Shown: positions 35,101 through 43,425 of the stretch, piece after piece | Position numbering within the stretch: position 1 is the stretch's first letter | Layout of the letters: each line of letters begins with the position of its first letter | Source of the DNA: a virus | IMG/VR virus record: IMGVR_UViG_3300037070_003613 | Coordinates: 1 to 64,000 of that record | Length of the DNA: 64,000 nt | Strand: one strand, 5' to 3' | The notes under the pieces: model-generated | The model's input: the letters and a program-made list of their open reading frames with translations, nothing else | What the model was told of the DNA's origin: nothing | The model's database searches: none | Made by a program: the position numbers and the translations under genes

Positions 35101-35647
35101 ATGGGATCCCGCCGACATCGACGTGATGACGAACCGCCGCCAGTTCCGGCTGATCTGGGATGCGGGTGTCCTCGCCGACGCCACCATCACGCGTGCCGCG
35201 TTCGGCAACCCGTGGCATGACGAGGTCGGGCGCTTCGCGCCGAAGGGCACCGGCAAGCAGGTCGCCGCCGAGGGCCGGGCACGTGAACTGTTGGCCGGGG
35301 AACGAATCGCGCTCGCCGATGTCGACGTGCCAATGGGAACCCCCGAACAGATCAAGTTGACGACCGACACCCGCGACGACGACGCCCTGTGGGAAACCGC
35401 CACACCGATCAAGGTCTCGGCGCAGGACAAGTTCGTCGCATCCGAGGAATCCGTCAAGACACGACCGGTGCGCGACGTCGTGCTCGACGGCGAAGCATTC
35501 CGACCCGGCTACCCGCCCCGCCTGTACCAGTTGCCGGACGGCAGCTACCTCGTCGCTGACGGCCACCATCGAATCGTGATGCACAAGCTGCTCGGCACCC
35601 CGAGCTTCGACGCAATCGTGCTGCCCTATCCGGAGGAGAAGCAATGA
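32117..35647 (+). CDS. Giant multi-module effector protein 3
   Basis: 1176 aa, ATGA overlap with ORF 2. Starts MSFDPDDDRWAERAAE, a phrase also found before motif copy 5 in ORF 1 (DPDDDRWAAHAIE). Motif copies at residues 41, 451, 728 and 1031. Module 1: zincin with HEMGH (301-305) and HAEAFAEW, paralogous to ORF 2 module 1. Module 2: ParB-like domain with ILDGHHRWAAAAI near 602 and a CGGC pair after it. Module 3: ADP-ribosyltransferase (LLRGV about 849, FVSVTAS 871, ENEKEW about 920, the R-S-E pattern). Module 4: shorter ParB-like domain (YLVADGHHRIVMHKLLG near 1149). No secretion signal. Confidence 0.8.
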   Translation: MSFDPDDDRWAERAAEVAVTTMTLEPGGEFTVKFRATEFNNPWHDEIGRFAPKGYGHMGGNKYSREVAVPRSVEDAAAVYAAMTLYNAVNRGDPMPAIHEALHALIKTAEAADQDLMERLIKPAARAIGDNDMDTAHELIVDADSEVFKPFTEEFEVPPPEKITVTGGQPPESGFGPTIWQTVTPEGHTITFNSRGHTVTDEQAYTILSAATTAARAGNMDQDVTIQVQASFNRDTMSREPLVMGFVVANPDIGTDPHRTVNITPELINGNFDPGGSTERIPSTLTASAALVEPLRITVLHEMGHVSLFEEAFHRQGDLTQGKEWFNEQMIQTANTTPITDKPFMSLYAQENTTEMHAEAFAEWTNTGGNTNNPWVLRMADQYGWSTGRAAEDLPLAAAGAPPIEPWVPIWYFPEEPVILIDSRDGASYVYGDAALAATEPVVASAGQFMNPWHDEIGRFAPKGTGSKFDAVSAMQDVQNGKPVSVTGVEAVDLALEMARLYHPIDMTLVTVDGSHMFSEMRANGRSRVEMPQIPGKFHPAFEEHLRELGVTMTPETIDPRELHGTQSELDGQAVGNMIQSYRDGGFNFTSKPLVVSSDNRILDGHHRWAAAAIESAACGGCIEMPIMRVDLPMSELLHVADDFVDSLGIVRQGHGEHGKHSPQPPPLHEKIAAAVIPPSQNEQVEFEYATDTDDGITDEQLADLPHGDGSAFEEGEGVVASPASFANPWHDEIGRFAPKGTGTKIGFDADAASNQFADDLATLNANADAMAEPYRIHYERGGEKQSTFAQARDEYLAYGSSEMDRQLRTNGDSTVKDPAHRRALMNAVVLDEAIERSGVVFAEDTVLLRGVRNTQAGNLTVGTEFTDPAFVSVTASPGEAAQASGQQQRPAGFPPSANPGTIVALKVPKGTKAMPGAENEKEWVLPRGGTYTVTNVIEGDGVRIAEVEVTFPESPPVTKGIPTINDLLERTAGQQERRGLAASAGGLIVHERLSWDPADIDVMTNRRQFRLIWDAGVLADATITRAAFGNPWHDEVGRFAPKGTGKQVAAEGRARELLAGERIALADVDVPMGTPEQIKLTTDTRDDDALWETATPIKVSAQDKFVASEESVKTRPVRDVVLDGEAFRPGYPPRLYQLPDGSYLVADGHHRIVMHKLLGTPSFDAIVLPYPEEKQ

Positions 35648-37923
35648 CCGCCACCTTCGCCAACCCGTGGCACGACGAAATCGGCCGCTTCGCGCCGAAA
35701 GGCACCGGCACCAAGGGCGACATTGACGACAGCGGCGGGATGACCCGACCAGGATGGCTGGGACTGCACGCCCCCAAGAGCGCGAAGACGCTGACGCGGG
35801 TCGCACGGATCCTGGACTCCATGCCCGAGACCCGCGAAGTAGCCGACCTCGTGAAGGGCGCGGCCGAGGCCGAAGACCCGGACGAGTTCGATGCGTGGAT
35901 GGAGGACGCCTTGAACGCCATCGCACGCGCTGGCGGCACGAGCGGCGAGATGCTCGACATCGAACGCCAGTTGGACGAGATCCGCCGCGCCGGGTTCACC
36001 ATGCCGCCTGTCCTCACGTGGGGGATCAACGAGTTCGCCAACCCGTGGCACGACGAGGAAGGCAAGTTCGCGCCGAAGGGCGCAGGCACGAAGTCGTCCG
36101 GCGTCGCCGCTCCCGAGGGGACCGATCAGCCGACCCAGGGCAACGAGGGCGACATCGTCTCGAAGCTCGAAGTGAAGCCGGGCGGTAACCGCTCGACCGG
36201 AGTCGACCATGAGGCGCTCGCTCAGGAGGTGATCAACGGCGGCGACATCGTCGTCAACCCGATCGACGCCGACGACGTGATCCGCAACTTCGCCGACGCA
36301 CCCCAGGACGTCGTTGACTTGACCGGGGTCACGGTCGAGGGCGCCCCCAACATGTTCTCGAAGATGCGCGAGTCAGGGCGCGCCCGTACCGAGATGCCGC
36401 AGATCACCCCCGACGTGCAACCCGAGTGGTTCGACACGCTCCGCCAGGAAGGCATCAACTTCGTCGCAAACGAAGTCGACCCGGCGTCACTGTCGGCAAC
36501 ACAGTCGGAACTGAACGGCAAGAAAGTCGGCGGCATGATCAGGGCGATGGAGGGCGGCACGATGTCGCTCGAAGGCGACGCCCTGCTCGTCTCGTCGGAC
36601 GGCCACATCCTCGACGGCCACCATCGTTGGGCGGCTGCGGCGGCGATGTCAGCGGACTGTGGCGGCTGCATCAAGATCCCGGTGATCGTGATCGACCTGC
36701 CAATCACGGAACTGGTCTCGTACGGCCTCAACTGGACTGACGCACGAGGGATCCCCCGCGCCGGGGTCGGAACGCCGAGTAAGAAGCAGGCGGCTGGAAT
36801 GTCGCCGTGGATCTTTACTATGAAGGGCGTGACCTTCGCGGCCAAGAACTTCATGGAGGGCGGAACCCCCGTCCCCGAGGGCGAGTACCCGAAGTTCGCG
36901 ACCGACGCCGAGGACGGCCTCACCGACGCCGACTTCGTTGGTCTGCCGCAGGGCGACGGTTCGTTGTCCGCCGCCAACGCCAACACGGCTGTCGCCGAGA
37001 AGCCAGCCGAAGGCGACGCTGTGACGGCGTCGGGCGCCCGCCGCCAGTTCGGCCTGGCCGAGTTCATGAACCCATGGCACGACGAGATCGGGCGCTTCGC
37101 GCCGAAGGGAACCGGCACGCAGTCCGGCGGATCCCACCCGCCGGTGACGAGCGGTGACGTCACCATCGAGTTCGATGACAAGGGCGAGATCGTCGTGTCC
37201 GACGAGGCGATGGCGCTCGCCAAGCCGGTCTACGAGGAGGCCCAACGCCGTGAACGGGCGATCTCCGACCGGCTGATCGAGATCGTCGGCGACCGCTCCC
37301 CGGAGCAGTACGAGGAACCACCACCGCCGCAGTTGTACGGCTTCGAGTTCCGCCGCAAGGAACAAGACAAGATCGCCGAGAAGATCGAACGGGAAGTCCT
37401 CGAAGCCCACGAGGAAGGCATCGTGATGACCCGCGAGCAAGCCGCCGCCAAGATCAAGGACGCGGTGCGCTACACCGTTCACTACACGCAAGACGAGTTC
37501 GGCGAGAAAGCGCAAGCCGTGATCGACCAACTCGCGCAGGACAACCCGGGCGGCAAGGTCAAGAACACGTGGCCCCCCGGCTCGAACAACGTGTACAAGG
37601 GCGTCAACGTCAACGTCACCACCGACGATGGCTACACGTACGAGATCCAGTTCCACACCCCCGAGTCGCAAGCCATCAAGGACGCCCAACACGACCTGTA
37701 CAAGCAGGCCCGTGTGCTCCCCAAAGGCGACCCGCGTCGAGTCCAACTCGAAGCGCAGATGGACCAGTTGAGCAAGGGCGTCGAACCGCCGACCGGCGCG
37801 ATCGAGGTTTCGACGCCAGAGCGGTGGCGCGAACGGCTGGCAGCGAGCGCCGCCCGCCTCCGCCACTTCCTCACCCAACGACACATCCTCTCCCAGACCC
37901 GACATTGGAGCGTCCATGAGTAA
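35644..37923 (+). CDS. Multi-module effector protein 4 with RelA/SpoT-like domain
   Basis: 759 aa, ATGA overlap with ORF 3, starting MTATFANPWHDE as ORF 1 does (MATATFANPWHDE). Motif copies at residues 7, 133 and 476. Module 1: short acidic helical region. Module 2: ParB-like domain (ATQSELNGKKVGGMI, ILDGHHRWAAAAAM near 322, CGGC), paralogous to ORF 3 module 2. Module 3: RelA/SpoT-like nucleotidyltransferase: KDAVRYTV (605), KVKNTWPPG (about 638), YKGVNVNV (651), YEIQFHTPES (667). The family makes or transfers (p)ppGpp-type products and includes toxins. The last 40 residues are basic. Confidence 0.8.
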   Translation: MTATFANPWHDEIGRFAPKGTGTKGDIDDSGGMTRPGWLGLHAPKSAKTLTRVARILDSMPETREVADLVKGAAEAEDPDEFDAWMEDALNAIARAGGTSGEMLDIERQLDEIRRAGFTMPPVLTWGINEFANPWHDEEGKFAPKGAGTKSSGVAAPEGTDQPTQGNEGDIVSKLEVKPGGNRSTGVDHEALAQEVINGGDIVVNPIDADDVIRNFADAPQDVVDLTGVTVEGAPNMFSKMRESGRARTEMPQITPDVQPEWFDTLRQEGINFVANEVDPASLSATQSELNGKKVGGMIRAMEGGTMSLEGDALLVSSDGHILDGHHRWAAAAAMSADCGGCIKIPVIVIDLPITELVSYGLNWTDARGIPRAGVGTPSKKQAAGMSPWIFTMKGVTFAAKNFMEGGTPVPEGEYPKFATDAEDGLTDADFVGLPQGDGSLSAANANTAVAEKPAEGDAVTASGARRQFGLAEFMNPWHDEIGRFAPKGTGTQSGGSHPPVTSGDVTIEFDDKGEIVVSDEAMALAKPVYEEAQRRERAISDRLIEIVGDRSPEQYEEPPPPQLYGFEFRRKEQDKIAEKIEREVLEAHEEGIVMTREQAAAKIKDAVRYTVHYTQDEFGEKAQAVIDQLAQDNPGGKVKNTWPPGSNNVYKGVNVNVTTDDGYTYEIQFHTPESQAIKDAQHDLYKQARVLPKGDPRRVQLEAQMDQLSKGVEPPTGAIEVSTPERWRERLAASAARLRHFLTQRHILSQTRHWSVHE

Positions 37924-38191
37924 CACCGAGACCACCCTGTCGCCGACCGGCTGGTTCCTGCGGTCCGACGACGAGGGCGGCTACATGGCGGCGGCTCGCT
38001 TCTACGCGCCGTCGTCCATCGACGTCGACGTGTACAACGCCCAAACCGGCGACTGGACACCGTTCTCGGGTAGCACCAACCTGTTCGAGCGGCTCCAAAC
38101 CGAACCGGACTGGGAGCAAGTCTCCGAGCAGGACGCCGAGGCGTGGATCGCGTCTAAGCGAGGCGGAGTGGCACCAGGTTCGATCGGGTGA
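37916..38191 (+). CDS. Hypothetical protein
   Basis: 91 aa overlapping the end of ORF 4 by eight bases. Beta-rich middle (RFYAPSSIDVDVYNAQTGDW). It runs 38 bases into the convergent gene. Unknown. Confidence 0.65.
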   Translation: MSNTETTLSPTGWFLRSDDEGGYMAAARFYAPSSIDVDVYNAQTGDWTPFSGSTNLFERLQTEPDWEQVSEQDAEAWIASKRGGVAPGSIG

Positions 38192-38861
38192 TCGGCACCG
38201 GGTTCAAGTCGAGGATCGTGTCGACGTTGATCGGCATCACCTCGGACAGTTGACCCAACCAGTGTTCGGCAGCGAAGCGCGATTCGCGCCCGGGCCGACA
38301 GTTCTGGCGGACCAGTTCGAGCCGCGTCCACCAGAAGTTCCCGCCGAACATCCCGCCGACACCATCGAGGCCGGGCGGGTTCAACTCGCGGTTGCGCCAC
38401 GCCTCGGCGAGCCGCTCGATGTCCGGGTCACCCTTGATCCAATGGCAGCCGACGATCGACTTGCCGTCGCACTCCAAGGCGGCGACAGCGACACGCCAGT
38501 CGACCACGCATAGCTGCTCCATCGACTGGCGCCACGGATTGTCGATCGACTCGACGCGACTCGACCCCTTGGTGTGCGTGTACAGCACGGCACCATCGTG
38601 GTCCTGCGAGAAGTCGTACAGCTTGTCGAGCGTCTCCTGCTCGAAACCCTGGGTGACCGACGCGACCGGCGTGTAGTTGACCCCGTACACGGCGAGAGCG
38701 TCGCACACCCGCTCGATGTTGTCGTCGGAGCCGACGAACCCGATCTGGAACGACGCCAACTGGTCGTAGAGACCACCGAAGCGCAGCGCGCCGATGTGCT
38801 CGTGGACGGGGATCTCCCAAGCACCATCGGCATAGCAATGGAAAAAGTGGTGTAAATCCAT
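38154..38861 (-). CDS. Glycosyltransferase-like protein
   Basis: 235 aa. FHCYADGAWEIPVHEHI at the N-terminus, YTHTKGSSRVESIDNPWRQS in the middle, and GMFGGNFWWTRLELV near the C-terminus match a glycosyltransferase-like family I recall from actinobacteriophages. Likely substrate: a sugar added to phage protein or DNA. Starts in a TGATG overlap with the methyltransferase gene. Confidence 0.65.
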   Translation of the reverse strand: MDLHHFFHCYADGAWEIPVHEHIGALRFGGLYDQLASFQIGFVGSDDNIERVCDALAVYGVNYTPVASVTQGFEQETLDKLYDFSQDHDGAVLYTHTKGSSRVESIDNPWRQSMEQLCVVDWRVAVAALECDGKSIVGCHWIKGDPDIERLAEAWRNRELNPPGLDGVGGMFGGNFWWTRLELVRQNCRPGRESRFAAEHWLGQLSEVMPINVDTILDLNPVPITRSNLVPLRLA

Positions 38862-39874
38862 CAGACTTGGCCGCCCTTGAAATAGTCGCTTGGTCGGGTC
38901 ATACCGCGGATGTCGGCGGCGAAAGAGTCCTCCTCGTGGCTGAGTCGATTCAACATCTCCTCGAAATGTTCTGGTTCGGCCTTGATCTTGGCGGCTCCGC
39001 TACTGGTTGCTTTCTGACCAACCTGCATCGCGAAGCGGAACGTCTCGATCGGCTCGCCGGTTCGCTCCACGTAGGCGCGTAGCGTCTTTAGATTCGGGAA
39101 GACGCCATGCTCGTCAGGCAGACCGCTGATGCGCTGCTCCGCGATCCTGTGATAGTTGGCGTTCAACTCGGCGCCGAGGAACGTGCGGCTGAGATCCCTG
39201 GCCACGACGGCGACCGTTCCGGTCCCCATGTACGGGTCGAGAACGACGGCGCCCTCGTTCGTCGTTGACAGGACGATCCGAGCGATCATGTCTTCGGGAA
39301 ACTGGCATGGGTGGACCGTCTGTTCCTCGTGATTGTGTTTCACGTTTCGGAACACCCAGATGTCACCCGGGTTCTTCCCATCCGGGTGGCACGTCAACTC
39401 GCCTTTGCGATCACCCGTCCACGCTCTCTTGTTCCGGTATTTCTGCGGGACTCTGATGGGGTCGAGGTTGAACGTGTAGTCGTCACCCTTGGTGAACCAC
39501 AGCACCGTCTCATGTCGCGCGCTGAACTTCCTTCGTCCGTGAAGCCCATGCTGACGAACCCAAATGATGCGGTTGCGGGGCCGAAGGCCAAGGTCTTCGA
39601 GAATCGGAAAGAAACGGACATCGAGTGGGATGAGCGTTCCGTCATCGGAGTGTGCTCCCACCTGCCAGAAGATCGAGGCTCCGTCATCCATGACCCGCAC
39701 ACACTCACGAAGTACCTCCGATTGTCGGGCGAGGTAGTCCGAAAGTGTCAACTTCGACTCGTACGACTTGCCGATGTTGTAAGGCGGCGATGAAACGACA
39801 AGATCAACGGACCCGTCGTCCAACGCCGCTAGGAGTTCCATACAGTCGCCTTGGTGGATCCGATTATGGAGCAT
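38861..39874 (-). CDS. DNA methyltransferase (beta class, TSPPY/SPPY type)
   Basis: 337 aa; ATG 39874 chosen (MLHNRIHQGDCMELL is the usual beginning). SSPPYNIG is the catalytic motif IV (SPPY form, typical of N4-cytosine enzymes). LDPYMGTGTVAVVA near the C-terminus is the AdoMet motif, so the order (IV before I) is the beta class. It could protect phage DNA from restriction. Transcribed with the glycosyltransferase gene. Confidence 0.85.
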   Translation of the reverse strand: MLHNRIHQGDCMELLAALDDGSVDLVVSSPPYNIGKSYESKLTLSDYLARQSEVLRECVRVMDDGASIFWQVGAHSDDGTLIPLDVRFFPILEDLGLRPRNRIIWVRQHGLHGRRKFSARHETVLWFTKGDDYTFNLDPIRVPQKYRNKRAWTGDRKGELTCHPDGKNPGDIWVFRNVKHNHEEQTVHPCQFPEDMIARIVLSTTNEGAVVLDPYMGTGTVAVVARDLSRTFLGAELNANYHRIAEQRISGLPDEHGVFPNLKTLRAYVERTGEPIETFRFAMQVGQKATSSGAAKIKAEPEHFEEMLNRLSHEEDSFAADIRGMTRPSDYFKGGQV

Positions 39875-39884
39875 CGGACTATGG

Positions 39885-40340
39885 TTGCAGACCGTGACCA
39901 CCGAGGCGTACCCGACGACTCCCTGCATCGAGATCCCGGAGGCAGTCCGCATCAAGAGTGGGCGGGCCAAGGGCTACGGCTGGATGTGGTACACCGATGG
40001 CAGCGGTCGCCGCCGGAACCAGTACGTCCATCGCCGGATCGCTGAACGCATGGTCGGTCGAACCCTTGAACGGCACGAGGAGGTCATGCACCTGTGCGAC
40101 AACCCACCCTGCTTCCGGGGCGACCATCTCGTTGTCGGCAGCCACGCCGAGAACCTTCGGATGGCGGCGAGCCGGGGAATGAATCAAGGCGAGCGCAACG
40201 GCCAAGCGAAGCTGACAACCGCCGAGGTCGCTGCCATCCGCTCGCGAAGCGAGAGCGCCCGCGTCCTGGCAGCCGAATACGGGGTCAATGCGAGTCACAT
40301 CTACAAGATCCGATCCGGGCGTCGGAGGGCTGGGGCGTGA
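39885..40340 (+). CDS. HNH endonuclease with C-terminal HTH
   Basis: 151 aa. The sequence HEEVMHLCDNPPCFRGDHLVV, then GSHAENLRMAASRG, is the HNH_3 core seen in free-standing homing nucleases. The C-terminus LTTAEVAAIRSRSESARVLA, then AEYGVNASHIYKIR, is the NUMOD/HTH segment that binds DNA. Start TTG 39885 or GTG 39894. Inserted between two divergent genes. Confidence 0.8.
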   Translation: MQTVTTEAYPTTPCIEIPEAVRIKSGRAKGYGWMWYTDGSGRRRNQYVHRRIAERMVGRTLERHEEVMHLCDNPPCFRGDHLVVGSHAENLRMAASRGMNQGERNGQAKLTTAEVAAIRSRSESARVLAAEYGVNASHIYKIRSGRRRAGA

Positions 40341-41083
40341 GAACCGAGTGTTACGTCACGATTCATGACCAAGATCTGGTGCTTGAAGCCGAGCGGACAG
40401 GGCAGTTCGACTTGCTCTCACATACGTACCTGTTCGTGGGTCATCGCCCGGTGGATCGAATCCCGGCAGACGTCAAGGTCGTCGTCGCGCGTGACTACAG
40501 CCCCAATGTTGAGCATCTGCCAATGTTCTACGACTTCACCGGCTGGCATGTGCTCGCGAGCCACGAGTTGATCACGGCCGACCATGCGATCATGTTGCAG
40601 TACGACATGTGGATCATCGACTCCGAGATCGAGACCAAGGTCGACGCGCTGCTCGACGCGGCGCCGGGGATGGTGGCGTTCAACGCCGGGTACTGGGGGC
40701 CGAACTGGATGCTGCACATCCCGGGCTTCGAGGAGGCGTACCGGGCCGGGCTGGCAACGGTCGGTGTCAACCCCGACGACTTCGGGCCGTTCAACGAGTG
40801 GCCATGCACACAGGGCACCGCCTGGCGCACGAAGACGTTGACGGAGTTCATGATCTGGTTCGCGCCGATGTTCGAGGTGTTCAAGGATCACGTCTTCGCC
40901 GGGCATCTCGCCGAACGGACCGTGAAGGCGTACCTCGCGGCGAACGGGATCCCCGAGCAATACCTGCTCGGAGCGATCGCCCACGAAGCCGCCGACATGC
41001 ACGGCACCGGCGCTTTGATGCGCGGCGACCGGGCGCTCTACGAAGCGCGCAACGCCGAGTTCATGCGCGGCGTGCCGTCGTGA
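40337..41083 (+). CDS. Probable glycosyltransferase
   Basis: 248 aa from GTG (GTGA overlap). Contains HDQDLVLEAERTG, HVLASHELITADHAIMLQYD and FNEWPCTQGTAWRT. The overall layout resembles phage-encoded glycosyltransferase-like proteins, but no signature motif is decisive. Confidence 0.5.
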   Translation: MRTECYVTIHDQDLVLEAERTGQFDLLSHTYLFVGHRPVDRIPADVKVVVARDYSPNVEHLPMFYDFTGWHVLASHELITADHAIMLQYDMWIIDSEIETKVDALLDAAPGMVAFNAGYWGPNWMLHIPGFEEAYRAGLATVGVNPDDFGPFNEWPCTQGTAWRTKTLTEFMIWFAPMFEVFKDHVFAGHLAERTVKAYLAANGIPEQYLLGAIAHEAADMHGTGALMRGDRALYEARNAEFMRGVPS

Positions 41084-41871
41084 CCCCGGCGGCGCTCCGA
41101 TACCCCGGATCGAAGTGGACGCTCGCAGCGACGATCGTCAACCAGTTTGAGCCGCACCGTCACTACATCGAACCGTTCTTCGGATCCGGCGCCGTGTTCT
41201 TCACCAAACCCCCAGTCCCGCACGAGGTGATCAACGACCGGAACGGCTCGGTCACCAACCTGTTCCGGGTGCTTCGCGACCGAACCGACGATCTGCGCTG
41301 GGCGCTTGAAGCGACACCGTGGAGCCGCGACGAATACGACCAGTGCGACACCGCGACCGTGGACGAACTCGAAGCGGCCCGCCGATTCGTCGTCCGATGC
41401 TGGCAGGCGCACGCCAGCGATCTCGCCAAGAAGACCGGATGGAAGAACCGGGGACCGAGCCAACGGGCGGCAGGCATGTCGCACCGTTGGAACAAGGTCC
41501 CCGCACAACTGCGACAGATCGCGTGGCGATTGAAGGACGCCGAGATCGAGAACCGCGACGCACTCGAAGTCATCGAACGCCACGCCGGTCCTGACTGTCT
41601 CATCTACGCCGACCCGCCGTATCCGCACGATGTGCGCACGCAGCCGATGTACGGCGACGAGATGTCCGACGCTGAACATCTCAAGCTGATCGCCGCGCTC
41701 CTCAATCATCCCGGCCCGGTCGTGGTGAGCGGCTACGCCAACCCGATGTACGACGAAGCGTTCGCTGACTGGCGGCGCCTGATCATCACCGCCCCCAAAG
41801 CCGAGAAGGCCGCCGTGCGCGCGGAGGTTCTTTGGGTCAAGCCGGGGATGAGCCAGGGGACGCTCTGCTGA
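41080..41871 (+). CDS. DNA adenine methyltransferase, D12 class
   Basis: 263 aa from GTG. ALRYPGSKW (motif X), YIEPFFGSGAVFF (motif I), VINDRNGSVTNLFRVLRD and LIYADPPYPHD (motif IV, DPPY) give the Dam/D12 alpha-class order. Methylates adenine N6, target unknown. Second DNA methyltransferase in this block. Confidence 0.9.
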   Translation: MTPAALRYPGSKWTLAATIVNQFEPHRHYIEPFFGSGAVFFTKPPVPHEVINDRNGSVTNLFRVLRDRTDDLRWALEATPWSRDEYDQCDTATVDELEAARRFVVRCWQAHASDLAKKTGWKNRGPSQRAAGMSHRWNKVPAQLRQIAWRLKDAEIENRDALEVIERHAGPDCLIYADPPYPHDVRTQPMYGDEMSDAEHLKLIAALLNHPGPVVVSGYANPMYDEAFADWRRLIITAPKAEKAAVRAEVLWVKPGMSQGTLC

Positions 41872-42469
41872 CGAGGTAGTCGGCGTTCATGTACCAGTCT
41901 TCATAGGGCTGCTTGTAGTACAGCGGGTTCGGGTCCATGCAGAGAGCGTTGTCGACGACCCGCTCGAAGCCGTGACCGGTGAGGAAGTCGTAGATGGCGT
42001 CTTTGTGGGCTGGGCCGTCGGCGTAGAGGTTGTGTTCGACGGTCATCAGGATCACGGTGTACCTGTCGAAGTCCAAGCCTTGGAGGGCGATCAGTTCGCC
42101 GCCTTCGATGTCGAGCGACATGTAGTCGATCGTGTCGGGCGCGCGCACGGACCGCAGGATCTCCGTGAGCGTCGCCGATGGCACCTGTACGCCCCCGTGA
42201 CCGACGATCCGGTCCCCGAGCATCCACACCTGCCCCTCGCGCTCTGCGACCGCCTTAGCGACCGTGTGGCACTTCCTGTTCGACGCGCAGGCGGCGGCGA
42301 TCGACGGCGACGCCTCGATGCAGACACCATCCCAACCCATCTTCTCCAACGCGAACGTGTTGGATGTCTGCACCCCGTCGTAGGCGCCGACATCCACGAA
42401 GTAGCCGGGCCGGTCACCGAGGGTGTCGACCACCCACTGGTCCTGACCGGCCTGCGAGTACCAGTTCAT
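41837..42469 (-). CDS. FkbM-family methyltransferase
   Basis: 210 aa. SQAGQDQWVVDTLGDRPGYF, then VDVGAYDGVQTSNT, is the AdoMet-binding start of the FkbM family. DYMSLDIEGGELIALQGLDF is the second conserved block. It methylates sugars or related hydroxyl groups. Part of a three-gene minus-strand chain with overlapping stops and starts. Confidence 0.85.
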   Translation of the reverse strand: MNWYSQAGQDQWVVDTLGDRPGYFVDVGAYDGVQTSNTFALEKMGWDGVCIEASPSIAAACASNRKCHTVAKAVAEREGQVWMLGDRIVGHGGVQVPSATLTEILRSVRAPDTIDYMSLDIEGGELIALQGLDFDRYTVILMTVEHNLYADGPAHKDAIYDFLTGHGFERVVDNALCMDPNPLYYKQPYEDWYMNADYLVSRASPGSSPA

Positions 42470-43425
42470 GCGATGCGTCGAAGATGAGCGGCGGTCTGCT
42501 CGGTGATCGCCGCCGACGATTCCTTGTAGACGGCGTCGACCTGCTGGGACCAGAACCGGTGATCGGCGAGCACCTCACTCAGTCGGACCTCGGGGAAATG
42601 CGCGCAGGCGCGATCGAAGTGGGCGAACATCGTGCAGTCGGTCACCATGATCGGACGACGGGCGGCGACGAGGTAGTCGAGCGCCGACGACAGCCCGGCG
42701 TTGTGCTGACCGGGAACGTAGAACAGACAGTTGACGGTGTTCTCGGCGAGCCGGGCGACGACGTCGTCCGCTTCGAGATGGTCGCTCGTGCGGTGCAGAC
42801 GCAGCCCGGGATGACCATCGAAGATCTCCTCGATCTGGCGCACGATCCCCGGACCGTACAGTTCGCGGCCCCCAGCGCCGTTGAAGTACGCCTCGGGCAT
42901 GTGGAGATCGAAGATGGCGACCTGCAACGTCGCCGCGATCTCGGTGGCGACGGCCGGGAAGTTCTTGTGCGGGAACGCGAACCCGAACGATCCGATCCGC
43001 GGCGGTGACGGCAACGGTCCGAGCGTGACGGTGTCGGGTAGCGGCCGGTCGGTGACGAGCACCCACGGGTTCGTGGCGATCAACGTCGGGTCGAGCGCGA
43101 GCATGAAGTCGAACAGGCGGTGATGGTCGGCGGCGACCTGGTCGATTGTGTCGTGCTGGTAGTTGTGGATCACCGCGATTCGTGTCGCCCGATGTCGCTT
43201 GATGTCCTCGGTCACCCACGGCATGATCCCCGGCATGAAGTTGATGATCACCGCGTCGAACTTGTCGGACTCCATCACCCGGTGATACGCCTCGATGTCG
43301 TTGACCTCGATGTAGTCGAGCGCGATGTCCTCCCCGAGCGCGACCAGTCGGGCGTGTCGCCGCCCAAGATCGTGTACGCCGCACACCTCGCTGTGAGCGT
43401 GGTTGACGTACAAGACGTTGATCAT
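42466..43425 (-). CDS. GT4-like glycosyltransferase
   Basis: 319 aa; ATG 43425 chosen. NVLYVNHAHSEVCGVHDLGRR at the N-terminus, RIGSFGFAFPHKNFPAVATE in the middle and FYVPGQHNAGLSSALDYLVA near the C-terminus follow the GT-B layout (split here; second domain with the E/D-x7-S/A type region). Overlaps both neighbours by four bases. Confidence 0.7.
   Translation of the reverse strand: MINVLYVNHAHSEVCGVHDLGRRHARLVALGEDIALDYIEVNDIEAYHRVMESDKFDAVIINFMPGIMPWVTEDIKRHRATRIAVIHNYQHDTIDQVAADHHRLFDFMLALDPTLIATNPWVLVTDRPLPDTVTLGPLPSPPRIGSFGFAFPHKNFPAVATEIAATLQVAIFDLHMPEAYFNGAGGRELYGPGIVRQIEEIFDGHPGLRLHRTSDHLEADDVVARLAENTVNCLFYVPGQHNAGLSSALDYLVAARRPIMVTDCTMFAHFDRACAHFPEVRLSEVLADHRFWSQQVDAVYKESSAAITEQTAAHLRRIA

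Larger units (their letters stand above)
22108..37116 (+). repeat. Repeated protein motif NPWHDEIGRFAPKGTG, 17 copies
   Basis: 48-nt in-frame units start at 22108, 23332, 24022, 24961, 25651, 26842, 27606, 28539, 29373, 31566, 32237, 33467, 34298, 35207, 35662, 36040 and 37069. Variants: DEVGR, DEIGQ, DDRGR, DEQGK, DEEGK; the ending TG varies to QG, YG or AG. Most are preceded by (A/V)ASAGQFM, ASAAKFA or TATFA. Domains between copies are unrelated to each other, while the motif is nearly invariant. DNA codons differ between copies, so selection acts on protein. An eighteenth copy starts the minus-strand gene 51817-52419. Confidence 0.95.

Noticed and set aside
40609-41083. Alternative plus-strand frame of 157 codons leading into the Dam gene
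   Set aside because: It overlaps the glycosyltransferase-like gene out of frame and is Arg-rich; the Dam protein starts at GTG 41080 with its motif X.
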